Source: Clarireedia homoeocarpa (lineage: Eukaryota > Ascomycota > Leotiomycetes > Helotiales > Rutstroemiaceae). Taken from it: a stretch of DNA of 64,000 nt. Under the pieces are notes generated by a model that was not told the DNA's origin, did no database searches, and saw only the letters and a program-made list of their open reading frames with translations. This document shows, in pieces, positions 32,390 to 41,884 of the stretch (the stretch's first letter is position 1; every line of letters starts with the position of its first letter). Position numbers and translations under genes: made by a program. The stretch covers positions 71,302 through 135,301 of the forward strand of contig LNKV01000012.1 of the NCBI GenBank assembly GCA_001465935.1, given 5' to 3'.

Positions 32390-33307
32390 ATGACAAAGTT
32401 TCGGCCCTGCATAGACCTGCATTCGGGTCAGGTAAAGCAGATAGTTGGCGGTACCTTGACAACAGCCTCTTCGGATTTGAAAACGAACTATGTATCCAAG
32501 CTTCCTGCCGGTCACTTCGCCAAACTGTATAAAGACAATGATCTTACAGGGGCTCACGTTATCATGTTAGGACCTGGGAACGAGGAGGTTGCCAAAGAGG
32601 CTGTACGGCAATGGCCGGGAGGGCTTCAAGTTGGAGGAGGAATCACGGACAAAAATGCTCAGCAATGGATCGAATGGGGAGCAGAACGGGTATGTGTTGT
32701 TTTGTTGTTGCTGGTGTCGTTGTTGTCGTAGCCACGGGTGAGACATGGGAGACTGATTTAAATAGTAGGTCATCATCACGTCTTTTCTTTTTCCTGACGG
32801 CAAGTTCTCCCAAGAACGACTAGATTCAATTCTGCAAGCTTTAGGGGGTGACAAAGAGAAACTTGTCATCGATCTGAGTTGCCGAAGAAAAGATGATACT
32901 TGGTATGTTGCTATGAATAAATGGCAAACTATCACGGATATGGAGGTAAATGAAGGTGAGTATCATTCTGGACTTTTCCTTTCCCTTTTCCGCAAAAACT
33001 CATACATTATCTAGAATCTATAAAATCTTTGGAGCCATATTGTTCGGAGTTCTTGATCCACGCAGCGGATAATGAAGGGCTGCAAAAAGGTATTGATGAA
33101 AAGTTGGTGCAGAAATTAGCACAGTGGTGCAGTATTCCAATCACTTACGCAGGGGGAGGGAGAAATCTACAGGATTTGGATAATGTCAAGAGGTTGAGTG
33201 ACGGGAAAGTTGACCTTACGATTGGGAGTGCTCTAGATGTTTTCGGTGGTTCCGGTGTCACATTCGACGAATGTGTACAGTGGAACAAGAAGCAAGTCGC
33301 TTCTTGA
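32390..33307 (+). CDS. HIS6: ProFAR isomerase, histidine biosynthesis
   Basis: Exons 32390-32689, 32769-32955, 33015-33307; introns 79 and 59 nt; 259 residues. It is the HisA-type (beta/alpha)8 barrel that converts ProFAR to PRFAR, fourth step of histidine synthesis (EC 5.3.1.16), cytosolic. Landmarks: FRPCIDLHSGQVKQIVGGTL at the start with the catalytic Asp, GPGNEEVA, LQVGGGI, then DLSCRRKDDTWYVAMNKWQT in the middle and ITYAGGGRNLQDL plus LTIGSALDVFGG near the end. Length suits eukaryotic His6. A possible Gcn4-type site lies upstream. Confidence 0.95.
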
Positions 33308-34397
33308 ATGCAAAGAATATTTTCCATGTTCTTTCCCGCCCGCCCCCGGCTTTGGCTGGATCTCCTCTCATCCCCTTTATCGGTAAGATCGCTTATGGAT
33401 CTGTGCTGTAATTCTCTGATTGATCTGTCAACCTCTTGCATTATCTTTTCCATGTCATCCATCAATAATATCGTCTATTTCCTTGGATCTGGCATCTGCT
33501 TCCAGCTTTTTTGGGTTTCATGGGAAGAACTTTCTCCATGCATGCATGAGACTAGTGGAGAATCACACCGGTTGCATTGTGCCTTAGGACTTTTACTACA
33601 TACTACTCGCGAGTCTTGTACTTCGTATGTTCTTGTTACTGCAGCTTTCGGCCCCACCACATATACTACACACACGACTAATGCGCTGGTCCATTTTTTG
33701 GTTTGCTTCCAGCCCCTCCCCCCCCGTCCGTTAGCCCTCCGCCTTTCGTGCTTCGAACCCGTTCCCTTTCGAATCAAATATGAGGCTCCGAATCGAATCG
33801 CAAATCGAGGCCGGCTAAGGTGCGTTGGTACCTTTCTCATGCATGAAGCGCTGGCTGGCGGTTGCAAAATTTCTGACGATCGTCTCCACCGCCTTACTTG
33901 AACAACGAATTAGCTGCACCACGTGGCATCAGCAGAGTAGGTACATGAAGCATTTGAAACTACGCTCCGTATACCCCCCCAGTACACAGCGCAAAATGAA
34001 GTGTTTCTTTATCGCCCAATCCTCTCCCAAAGTCTTCCGGTCTTCGCTGTCTGGCTAAGTCCAATCAAATACTGTGTACCTGCATTATTTTATACTTCGT
34101 TTTTTTCGCTGATTCATTCTCTCTCTTACACACTACAAAACTTTTGCCATACTTTACGATTGTTCATGTCCCAGTCTTTCAGTTCCTTTTTATTTTTTTC
34201 AATATCATATCTTCACATACAAGTTTTCTGTCATACCTTCGCTACTCGGATCAACCCAGTACTTCAGATACTCAAAGTCTAAAAGCATTGCGGGAGACCC
34301 CATTGGCATTAAACTTAATTTCACCGCTTTGAAATAAAAAGTTCGGGGCCTCGATATCCCGCACGACACTCTTTTTAAATACATTTTCTGATCAATC
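33308..34397. other. Intergenic spacer
   Basis: 1.1 kb between HIS6 and the first gene of the coiled-coil cluster, pyrimidine-rich toward the right end. No gene seen; the promoter of the 34398 gene should lie here. Confidence 0.5.
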
Positions 34398-35722
34398 ATG
34401 TCTGGACCAGAGCTCGAGCACCTTGACGATTCCGGTGTGGTTTTTGAGATTGAAGATGACGTGGAATCGCAAGATGACATGGAATCGCAAGACGATACAC
34501 CCGAAGTACGATTGGCCATGAAGAGAGCAGACCTCAGGAGGTGTGCTGAAGATATGGTTAACGAGCATTCCGAAGCTCTGGCTTTGACCAATCTAGCAGA
34601 AAAAATCAAGTCCGGCTTGCATGAGGTTAACACCAAATTATTGGAGAAGCAGGAAATCGTACAGTACTTCATTGAGCGTAATGAACAGCTGTCGAAGGAG
34701 ATCCGGGCGGAAGAAGTCAACATCAAGATCAATCACCTCGAGTCATCACTGAAGATGAAGGAGCTCGAATGTGAGCAGCTGATGCAAGAAATTCAAAGGC
34801 TGTCGGAGAAGAACAGACTTTATGAGGAAGCTGTGAACGACAAAGGAAAGGTCGATGTTGGAGCTTTGTTGATGGAGAACTCGGAACTGAAAGCTAGAAT
34901 CGAGACTTTGAGTAACTCCAGTTCGGAGTCAGATGGAGAAGTCCACGATGAGGCTCAAGACGAACTTCAGAGCGAAACCACTTTCTTCGAGGGAGGACCA
35001 GATGTTGCGGAGTGGAAGGAGTCTCCTAGAGTGAAGGAGTACGTTGCAGGGGAGGTCAAGGCAGCTTTGAGCGCACAGCGCAAGTCGATGAAGCATCTCT
35101 TCTTCGTTGGTCAACGAGTACGAAACCGCTTCCTGGAAAGAAATTCCAAGCTGGACCCGAAGGATCGCCATGCCATCTACGAGCTCGGCAATTCCAGCGT
35201 CTACAATGGCCGACCCATCACCGATGCTACTCTCTTCTCCGATGTCCCTGGTATCGCTTTTGAGAAACGTACAGACGAGGCAACATTCATCGATCTGTAC
35301 TGGGCCAGCTGGTCTACCGTCTTGAGACTGCAGGATTGTGCCGAATTCATCGAAATGCTCCGATGGCACTCTTCCGTCAAGGCTTGGAGAAAGAACGACT
35401 ATATGGAGACTGAATTCTTCAAGACCTGGTACAAGGGCGTCGACACCCGTTTCGAAGACATGGACGTTACGGCGGTGCGCGAATACTGCAATAACATCAC
35501 CCGCAAGAAGCTCAAGGCGTGCTACCTCGAGGAGAAGAAGAGGAACATGAAGACGCGCGAGCAAAGGCGCATAGGTATGTCAATAGATTTTTCATTCAAA
35601 CCCCAGACCCTAAAAGGAAGTAATAATAGTTAAATTGATATTCTAAAGATGCCAAAAGAACCGGTCGCTGTTGTTGGGAATGTGGCTCGGTGGGGCATCC
35701 TTCTATTGATTGTCCTAATTGA
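34398..35722 (+). CDS. Coiled-coil protein with W-rich module and C-terminal CCHC knuckle
   Basis: Exons 34398-35574 and 35649-35722, 74-nt intron with GTATGT donor and AAAG acceptor; 416 residues. If the intron is retained the frame stops at 35633 (411 residues). Residues about 35-175 form a heptad-rich coiled coil (LAEKIKSGLHEVNTKLLEKQ, LKMKELECEQLMQEIQRLSEK). Residues about 229-385 form a Trp/Tyr-rich module containing LYWASWSTVLRLQDCAEFIEML and SVKAWRKNDYMETEFFKTW. After splicing the tail reads CCWECGSVGHPSIDCPN, a CCHC zinc knuckle (C401, C404, H409, C414). The module recurs in the next gene. No family recognised; nucleic-acid binding is suggested only by the knuckle. Confidence 0.75.
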
Positions 35723-35975
35723 GTTGTTGATTTGGACCATTTACTGGTTGGATAATACAGATTACTACGATTTTGGTGATTGGATCTTGGACTTGGAGGA
35801 GGGGTGGGGTATCTCGGAGGGGGTGTTGACGGGTGTGAGGACGGGCTTGGTGCTCGGTTGGGCGGTTGGAGAGAGTTTGTTGGGTAAAGAGTGGAAGTGG
35901 TATGGGCAGCTTTGGCGTCATGTTTTCCGCCTCTCAAACGATGAGGGGGAGGGGGAGGGAGAGGGAGAGGAATAA
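35649..35975 (+). other. Overlapping open frame with a membrane segment, doubtful
   Basis: An ATG that begins exactly at the splice acceptor of the preceding gene opens a 108-codon frame in a different phase. It reads a clean hydrophobic helix (WGILLLIVLIELLIWTIYWL), an acidic Trp/Tyr stretch and a Gly-Glu tail. The zinc-knuckle frame uses the same bases up to 35722. It may be chance, 3' UTR coding, or a separate small membrane protein. Confidence 0.25.
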
Positions 35976-36736
35976 AGAGGAAAGACATACGAATGACACA
36001 GAATGCGCAACCAAGGATATGGGAAGGGATATGGAAGGCTATTTATCGGAAGGTTACGAAAGGGGATGAAACACGGCAGATATGGATAGGATCAGGAAAA
36101 GACACACAAACATACGAAACTCATTCACGAAAAAAAAAAACACGAAAACATATGCCAGCAACATCAGCCAGTATTTACGAAAGATGCGCACGAATTTGGC
36201 ATACATACGATACAAATATATATTTTCCTTTGTCACAGCATTAACGAATAACGAATACCCCGTGGTTTATGGAGTTTAAAGATATGGGATAGGATGGATG
36301 AATGAATGAATTATAGGGATACAGACAAGATTGGGCTATATTTTTGACGACTTGATGAAGAATGAAACCTTTTTTTTATATATATACTCTACCAAACATA
36401 GAAATATATAGATATAATTTTTTTTGGTAAATTGCGCTGGACATATATGTTTGTGTGTTTGTTTTTTGCTTTTGCTTTTGCTCTGAGTTGGTGCAGTTTG
36501 TTATGTTTGTCGTTGTCGTTGTCGTTGTCGTTTGTCGTCGTCTTGTTGCTCGGTTGTCCCCGAAATGGCAGGAAGAGGATTTCGAGGCTTCAAATTCGAG
36601 CTTTCGCTTTCGGCCTTTCGACAGGCAATTGAAATTTCGACCACACAATCTCTTTCTTGTCTGGCAATTTACCAACGGCACCTTTTAATTCGAATCAGAT
36701 AAAAGTCGATTCTTTCGCATCATATCAATCCCATCG

Positions 36737-36792
36737 TCTCCTCACACCTTGAACATGGATTGAATCTCCTCACACCTCAAGTGTGGATTGAA
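36737..36792 (+). repeat. 28-bp tandem duplication
   Basis: Units 36737-36764 and 36765-36792 share TCTCCTCACACCT and GGATTGAA, differing at five positions in the middle. The second unit has a small hairpin, CACAC-CTCAA-GTGTG. Confidence 0.85.
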
Positions 36793-36814
36793 AAGACCTC
36801 GCGACTCAAGTCGA

Positions 36815-36842
36815 CTTCCTTCCTTCCTTCCTTCCTTCCTTC
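36815..36842. repeat. CTTC microsatellite
   Basis: Seven perfect CTTC units. Confidence 0.95.
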
Positions 36843-37160
36843 ACCAGCGGACTTTGTACCCCTCCGCCCTGTTAAGACCAGACATTCTGCTTGGATTTAT
36901 CTCGGAAACAACAGACTCATCACGTCTTCACTATCAAACTCTTACATGCCGGTTGAGCTCGTTGGAATTCTAAGAACTCTTTCTGCATAACGCTTTCTTC
37001 CTGATTCTGATACGGAAAAGATGAAGTTCTTTGAATTCTTCGGGTCTTGATTTTGTGGTTGCATTAAGCCGTTCCAACCCTTCCGTTTTCGATTTACAGT
37101 TGCCGACCCAGATATTTCTTGCCATCGTTTACTACCAAATCTGCTTGTTGATAATACTTC

Positions 37161-37200
37161 TGTCACAGCCTGTCGCAGCCTGTCGCAGTCTGTCGCAGTC
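37161..37200 (+). repeat. 10-bp tandem repeat x4
   Basis: Four units of consensus TGTCGCAGYC with two C/T or G/A variants, ending 144 bp before the ATG of the next gene, so probably in its 5' UTR or promoter. Confidence 0.9.
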
Positions 37201-37344
37201 TGCCACCTGTTAAGAATAACTACTACATCTACTTTCCTTGTGCGAGCCTGGTGTTATGACAATCTTGTGCTTGCATCCGACTCCGAGCAAGTCCGCTCTA
37301 CCTCTCACGGCCAACACCTAGTCCTTATTTCAAAATCCTCGATC

Positions 37345-39108
37345 ATGTGGTGCACAAAGTCCTCCAACAACGGCACTGCCGTGTCGCCAGACACCAAGAA
37401 AATTAACGACGAGCTAGCACACAAAAAAGCAAAGCTTCTCAGCATGCAACGAGAACTGACGAGTCGAAAGAAGAATATCGAAGACCTTACCGAAAAGGTT
37501 AAGCAGATGAAGTCAACTCTGGATCACACTAACGCAAGCCTTGCTGTAGAGAAAGCATTGTTGTCATCGGACCATGGCAAACTTGATCAACTGGTGGAAG
37601 AGATCCGAACCCAGACGGAAGCTGAGGAGAAATTCAGGAAATTGTATGAGAAAAGATATACACAACGCGAGCAGGAGTTGATAGAAGAAAACAGCAAGCT
37701 GACGAAGGATTTCAGCTCGTGTTCAACGCAATTAGAGCGTGTACAAGAGTCTACAAGTGAACAGATTGCCTGCCTAACTGCAGAGTTGAATGAACTAAAA
37801 CGCAAGCATGAGCAATTGAAGTCGGAAGATATGTGCAAAGACAGGTGTATAAGAGAGCTAAAGGAAATGGTTGACGCATTGAAGTACAGCCAGGTCGGGA
37901 CAAATGAAACATCTGGGTGTTTTGAAGATGAAAAGGCTCGTGGATGGAAATCGGACGACACCAGAGCTCTGTTCGATGGCGATGCAGTAAAGTTTCCATC
38001 ATCGTCTATCGCCGAAGGCTCGAGCAATCTGAAAGCTATTGGAGAGGCTATGCGAAATTACTTTCTGGATCAGCACTACAGACCCAATAATTTTTCTAAT
38101 GCAAAAAAACGAGAGCTGTTCGTGGCAGCAAGATTGGCATCACCGGTCGCAGATGCCATGATGTATCTCAAAACAGCATCCCAGGACAGTCCGCGCATCG
38201 ACGAAGACACATATGAACATCTCTACTATCTCAACTGGTCTACTGTTCTTCAGCTAGCGCCATCCCCTACCTTCATCGCGTTGTTACAAGCATATGCTAA
38301 TATGCGAATTTGGTTTCCGCATAATTTCTCTGACACTTCATTCTCCGAATTATGGTCAAATCTAAAGGTTCCAAGAGACGGCGTAACCTTGGCGGAACTC
38401 AATGCATGGAGTTGGGACAACATCACCTCTATTGCGGAAGTCCAGAAAGAGTATGAACGGGTTGCATCGCTTCGTTTACAGAAATTAGAATATACAGACA
38501 AGATACACATCGTTGAAGAAAGACCAGATAATAAATCCTGGCCGGACACAGGTATCATGAAGCGTATTCCTATAAACCCGGCTTATCGGGATGTATTGAG
38601 AGGACTTCCTCATGAGCTTGGCCTTGCAGTACGAGCCAGGTGGTTTGAGCTGAGGGCTGGGAGTGACCACGACGAGAGCGCATATAGGATCTGGAAGGGC
38701 GAAGAAGCCATTCACCATGTCGATGCAGTGGCTGATGCCTTACTCTATGCCCCAGAACTTTTCGAAGATCATCATCGGTTCGAAGCCCGTCAGGATATAT
38801 CACTGTATAAAGCTATCTACGGAGTGAGGCCACAGACGGTTCTCCGGTTCGGCATGAAAGGATTCCGCTTCCCTATTGACTTGATTAATTGGAAAGCTCA
38901 AGTTAAGCAATGGCACCCCAACGATTATTCAAGTACGGCATTCTATGCAGCTTGGCCAAGTGTACTATCGAGTTGCGAAAATTTTCGCCAATTGGAAGCC
39001 GAGTACCAGAAAATCGAGAAATCTTGGCACGGGGAGCGGTTATGGCAGCTGTATCTGGAGGAGGAAGCAAACCAGCCAGATCCAGAGAAATGGATTGTAG
39101 GGTATTGA
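37345..39108 (+). CDS. Coiled-coil protein with two copies of the W-rich module
   Basis: Single exon from ATG 37345 (MWCTKSSNNG), 587 residues; the frame is open upstream to 37240 without ATG, so a 5' exon cannot be excluded. Residues about 17-185 are a long coiled coil (KINDELAHKKAKLLSMQREL, ELNELKRKHEQLKSED). Module a, about 227-385, contains GEAMRNYFLD, LYYLNWSTVLQLAPSPTFIALL and FSDTSFSELW, aligning to residues 240-345 of the upstream gene. Module b, about 427-587, contains AVRARWFELR, VKQWHPNDYSSTAFYAAW and WQLYLEEEAN, aligning to SVKAWRKNDYMETEFFKTW and CYLEEKK there. No zinc knuckle, signal peptide or membrane span. No known family recognised; same orientation as both neighbours. Confidence 0.72.
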   Translation: MWCTKSSNNGTAVSPDTKKINDELAHKKAKLLSMQRELTSRKKNIEDLTEKVKQMKSTLDHTNASLAVEKALLSSDHGKLDQLVEEIRTQTEAEEKFRKLYEKRYTQREQELIEENSKLTKDFSSCSTQLERVQESTSEQIACLTAELNELKRKHEQLKSEDMCKDRCIRELKEMVDALKYSQVGTNETSGCFEDEKARGWKSDDTRALFDGDAVKFPSSSIAEGSSNLKAIGEAMRNYFLDQHYRPNNFSNAKKRELFVAARLASPVADAMMYLKTASQDSPRIDEDTYEHLYYLNWSTVLQLAPSPTFIALLQAYANMRIWFPHNFSDTSFSELWSNLKVPRDGVTLAELNAWSWDNITSIAEVQKEYERVASLRLQKLEYTDKIHIVEERPDNKSWPDTGIMKRIPINPAYRDVLRGLPHELGLAVRARWFELRAGSDHDESAYRIWKGEEAIHHVDAVADALLYAPELFEDHHRFEARQDISLYKAIYGVRPQTVLRFGMKGFRFPIDLINWKAQVKQWHPNDYSSTAFYAAWPSVLSSCENFRQLEAEYQKIEKSWHGERLWQLYLEEEANQPDPEKWIVGY

Positions 39109-41149
39109 AAGAAAGTGATCTTGAACTTCTATCCACGACTTATGATATGAGAGAACTAACGCGGGTGACATACTGGAGGCTAATTATCAAGAGAGTATTT
39201 CACGGTATGCAAAAAATGCGGATTGTATTTGGAATGTATGTATGATCGAAGTGCATGGTTTCACTACACAGGGAATTACTGTATACCCCAGGGTAGATAG
39301 ATGAATGTCGCAACAACATAGCTGGAAATAAAAGGATGGTCAATCTGACTCTTCGCTCGCTGCAAAAAATGACTGATACACTGCCGCGGATATTTAAAAC
39401 ATATTATTTGTCGTCCTGAATCCTTTTAATTACTCTATGTACTCTATTTATCAACCCCAAAGCCTACTCTTTCACCTCACTAATAAACATTACAGTAGCT
39501 CTTCATTTCTAGCTACCAGCCCAGCAAACACCTCGCAGTGTCCCCGAGTGATCTTATTTCTTCCTACCTCCACATAGACTGCCAGCCAGGGCGGTCACAA
39601 CTCCTATCTCCAAACCTCCCAAATGTTCCGATCTTCTCATCGTTGCTGCTACAGTAGTCTATTGCCCACCCGATTCCTGTGAGTCTCCGGGTTAATCTTG
39701 TCACCACAGTAGCTAACGATATTGGGATATTTTCTTCTGGATTTCTCTCGTCTAGTCTCACCCAAACTTGGTTGAGATGTAATGTAAGAATACAAGGTTG
39801 GTTATGTGCCCGAGAAAGGGTGAATATGAGAACTGGCATATTGTTTATCAGAGAAGAAGGAAAGTTTCCGATTTGGTGTTTGATATGATGTGGATTGGCA
39901 TCGATCGAACAGGGGTGGTGGAGGAGGAAGGAAGACACGGCATTGGTGCACCGTGTACTGTACATCAAGATATGGCTTGGGAATCAGTCTATCGTTCTCA
40001 TTCGCAAAGGTTGACTAGAAAGAAGTTGGACTGTAATTGCCGATCAAGGGAGACGCGGCTGGGGGAGAGAAATACAGGGTTCCGAAGCCGGTTAAATGCT
40101 AACTATGTTTCATGAATGCTTCCCAGGCGTCATGGCTCGGAGTAGGTTAGTGTTTGCTGTGTATGGAGTAACTGTATACTGCGTCGCCGTGTCGGCGCCA
40201 CAGTTGTGAACTTGTGATGAGAGATGATAGCTGCCATTCTAGATACACACACTAGACATATATACTTATACATGATTAAGTTTTTTCGAATCAATACCGA
40301 TCCGGCTAGGTGCGTAGATGACTAACTAAACTTGCTGACTCGGCTGTAAATCTATGCGGCGGGATGGGATTACGAAGGTCTCATGGAAGCGGTTCAAGTG
40401 CTGATGAATATGATACTGCAGATGGATGATGGAGGGTGCATAGGGGGTGAGGGGTAGTGAAAGGTTAAAGAACAAGCTGCATTCAAGACAGGCGGATAAG
40501 TCAGCTTGGGATGATATATTGTAAGAACTGGAAAGAAAAAAATGAGATTTGTGGACGATCAGAAAGAAGCGCCGAGCAGTGCCAGAATTTGTGGTCTTAT
40601 TAAAGCTGTTCTCGTTTCTACAAAAAGAAGAACAAGGGCATCATGTTTGCGGTATGAATGGAGCATTGGCGTGTACTGAGCGGTCACTGGAGGAGCACTT
40701 CTGAAGTCCACCAAACCACTTACCCACAATCTATCCTCATCCCCTTTCACATGCTCATGAGACGAATAGGCTACCCCGAAAGAACAAGAATATAGCAGCA
40801 GCAATCGAGCACTCATTGATACCCTTTCCCCTCACTGCCAAGGTACCTTATCAAAAACATAAACTCTCTCACACCCTTCATACCTCTATAAACAAAAAAA
40901 ATTCAGGGATACAGCAAACACCGACACAAACATTCACTCGACCGACCCCTGTCCAATCACCACATCCAGTGCCTCCTTTCCCGTCTCGCTAATTGACACA
41001 CTTAGGGCCTCAGCAAATTTCACTGTCCGGTGCACTCCAGTACACAAAAGTACAGCATACTAAATAGTTCTATCATTAGATGGAAATGAGCCTCCTGTTA
41101 TACTGTAATAAAATTCATTAAATTACAATAGACCCTTTTTTTTCTTCAT

Positions 41150-41168
41150 ACACACACACACACACACA
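41150..41168. repeat. CA microsatellite
   Basis: Nineteen bases of alternating A and C, 36 bp left of the inverted-repeat element. Confidence 0.95.
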
Positions 41169-41203
41169 ACAATCCTTCACTCCCTCCCTACATCCGTTAC
41201 GCC

Positions 41204-41279
41204 GTAGTGTGAAAACTCCAAAAGTGACGCCACTTCTAGAGAAGTGACAATTTAGGCTTGTATTTTGGTTTCACACGTA
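41204..41279. mobile_element. Miniature inverted-repeat element, copy 2
   Basis: A 70-bp body (41207-41276) with terminal inverted repeats GTGTGAAAAC and, on the other strand, GTGTGAAACC (9 of 10 matching). It is flanked by GTA on both sides (41204-41206, 41277-41279), a likely target duplication. The inner palindrome is CACTTCT-AG-AGAAGTG. It shares nearly all of its sequence with 4752-4814. Too short to code. Insertion at NTA fits Tc1/mariner or pogo-type movers acting in trans; that is inference. Confidence 0.65.
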
Positions 41280-41884
41280 GGCAGTGCACCATTCTCGAAT
41301 CAAAGGTCAACTGTAATAATAGCACGCAAGATATGCCAATAATCACTACATTAGTTCATGCATCCCTAAGTAGCACAGAGATTACCACTCGATAGCCGCC
41401 ACCTACAGTACCGATCTTCCCTGAGCCATAGCCCGGAGTTCTGCTCCTCAGCCAATGATATGTAAAATAGGTTTGGAACTATAGACTTGTGTAATATAGA
41501 GTGCAAAGTATTTTCATTCTTCATTTCGGAGTTCATTCACTGCGTGCCCAATATAGAATTCAAAGAGTGGCTGCCATGCCAATTCCATTGCTAAACCAGC
41601 GTTGGCCGACATAGGCGATGAAATGAATGTTGGAAAAATCTGAATGTGGCTGTATTGTTCATTTTGGTACGGTGGATTGTCGATTGTGTCATTGTTTGTG
41701 AGAATATATGAGGTGAAAGGATGGCCGGCGCCCTCTGGGAATGTTTGTTTCGCTTTTCTCTCTTGGTATCTTCCAGGTTTACCATTGAAAATCTTCCTTC
41801 TTATTATGATATTTTGAAACTCTTGCTTCCTCATCTTGTCCGAATTCAGCCTACTAGCATCTTGCCTTCTGTAGTGCATTCACA

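Larger units (their letters stand above)
35723..37344. other. Spacer with simple repeats
   Basis: 1.6 kb between the first and second cluster genes. Besides the doubtful frame at 35649-35975 it contains a GAG-rich run (35944-35970), TTG/TCG-type simple sequence near 36505-36540, a 28-bp tandem duplication (36737-36792), a CTTC tract (36815-36842) and a 10-bp tandem array (37161-37200). The CTTC tract and the pyrimidine-rich parts may belong to the promoter of the next gene. No gene seen. Confidence 0.5.
39109..41884. other. Long AT-rich spacer with inverted-repeat element
   Basis: 2.8 kb without a convincing gene. A 133-codon frame on the minus strand (39564-39965) has ordinary composition but no recognisable motif. 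The right part holds a CA microsatellite (41150-41168) and the second copy of the miniature inverted-repeat element (41204-41279), about 600 bp upstream of the third cluster gene. Confidence 0.5.

Noticed and set aside
39564..39965. 133-codon minus-strand frame in the spacer before the third coiled-coil gene.
   Set aside because: No motif, signal peptide or splice-consistent extension seen; it could be real but I cannot support it.
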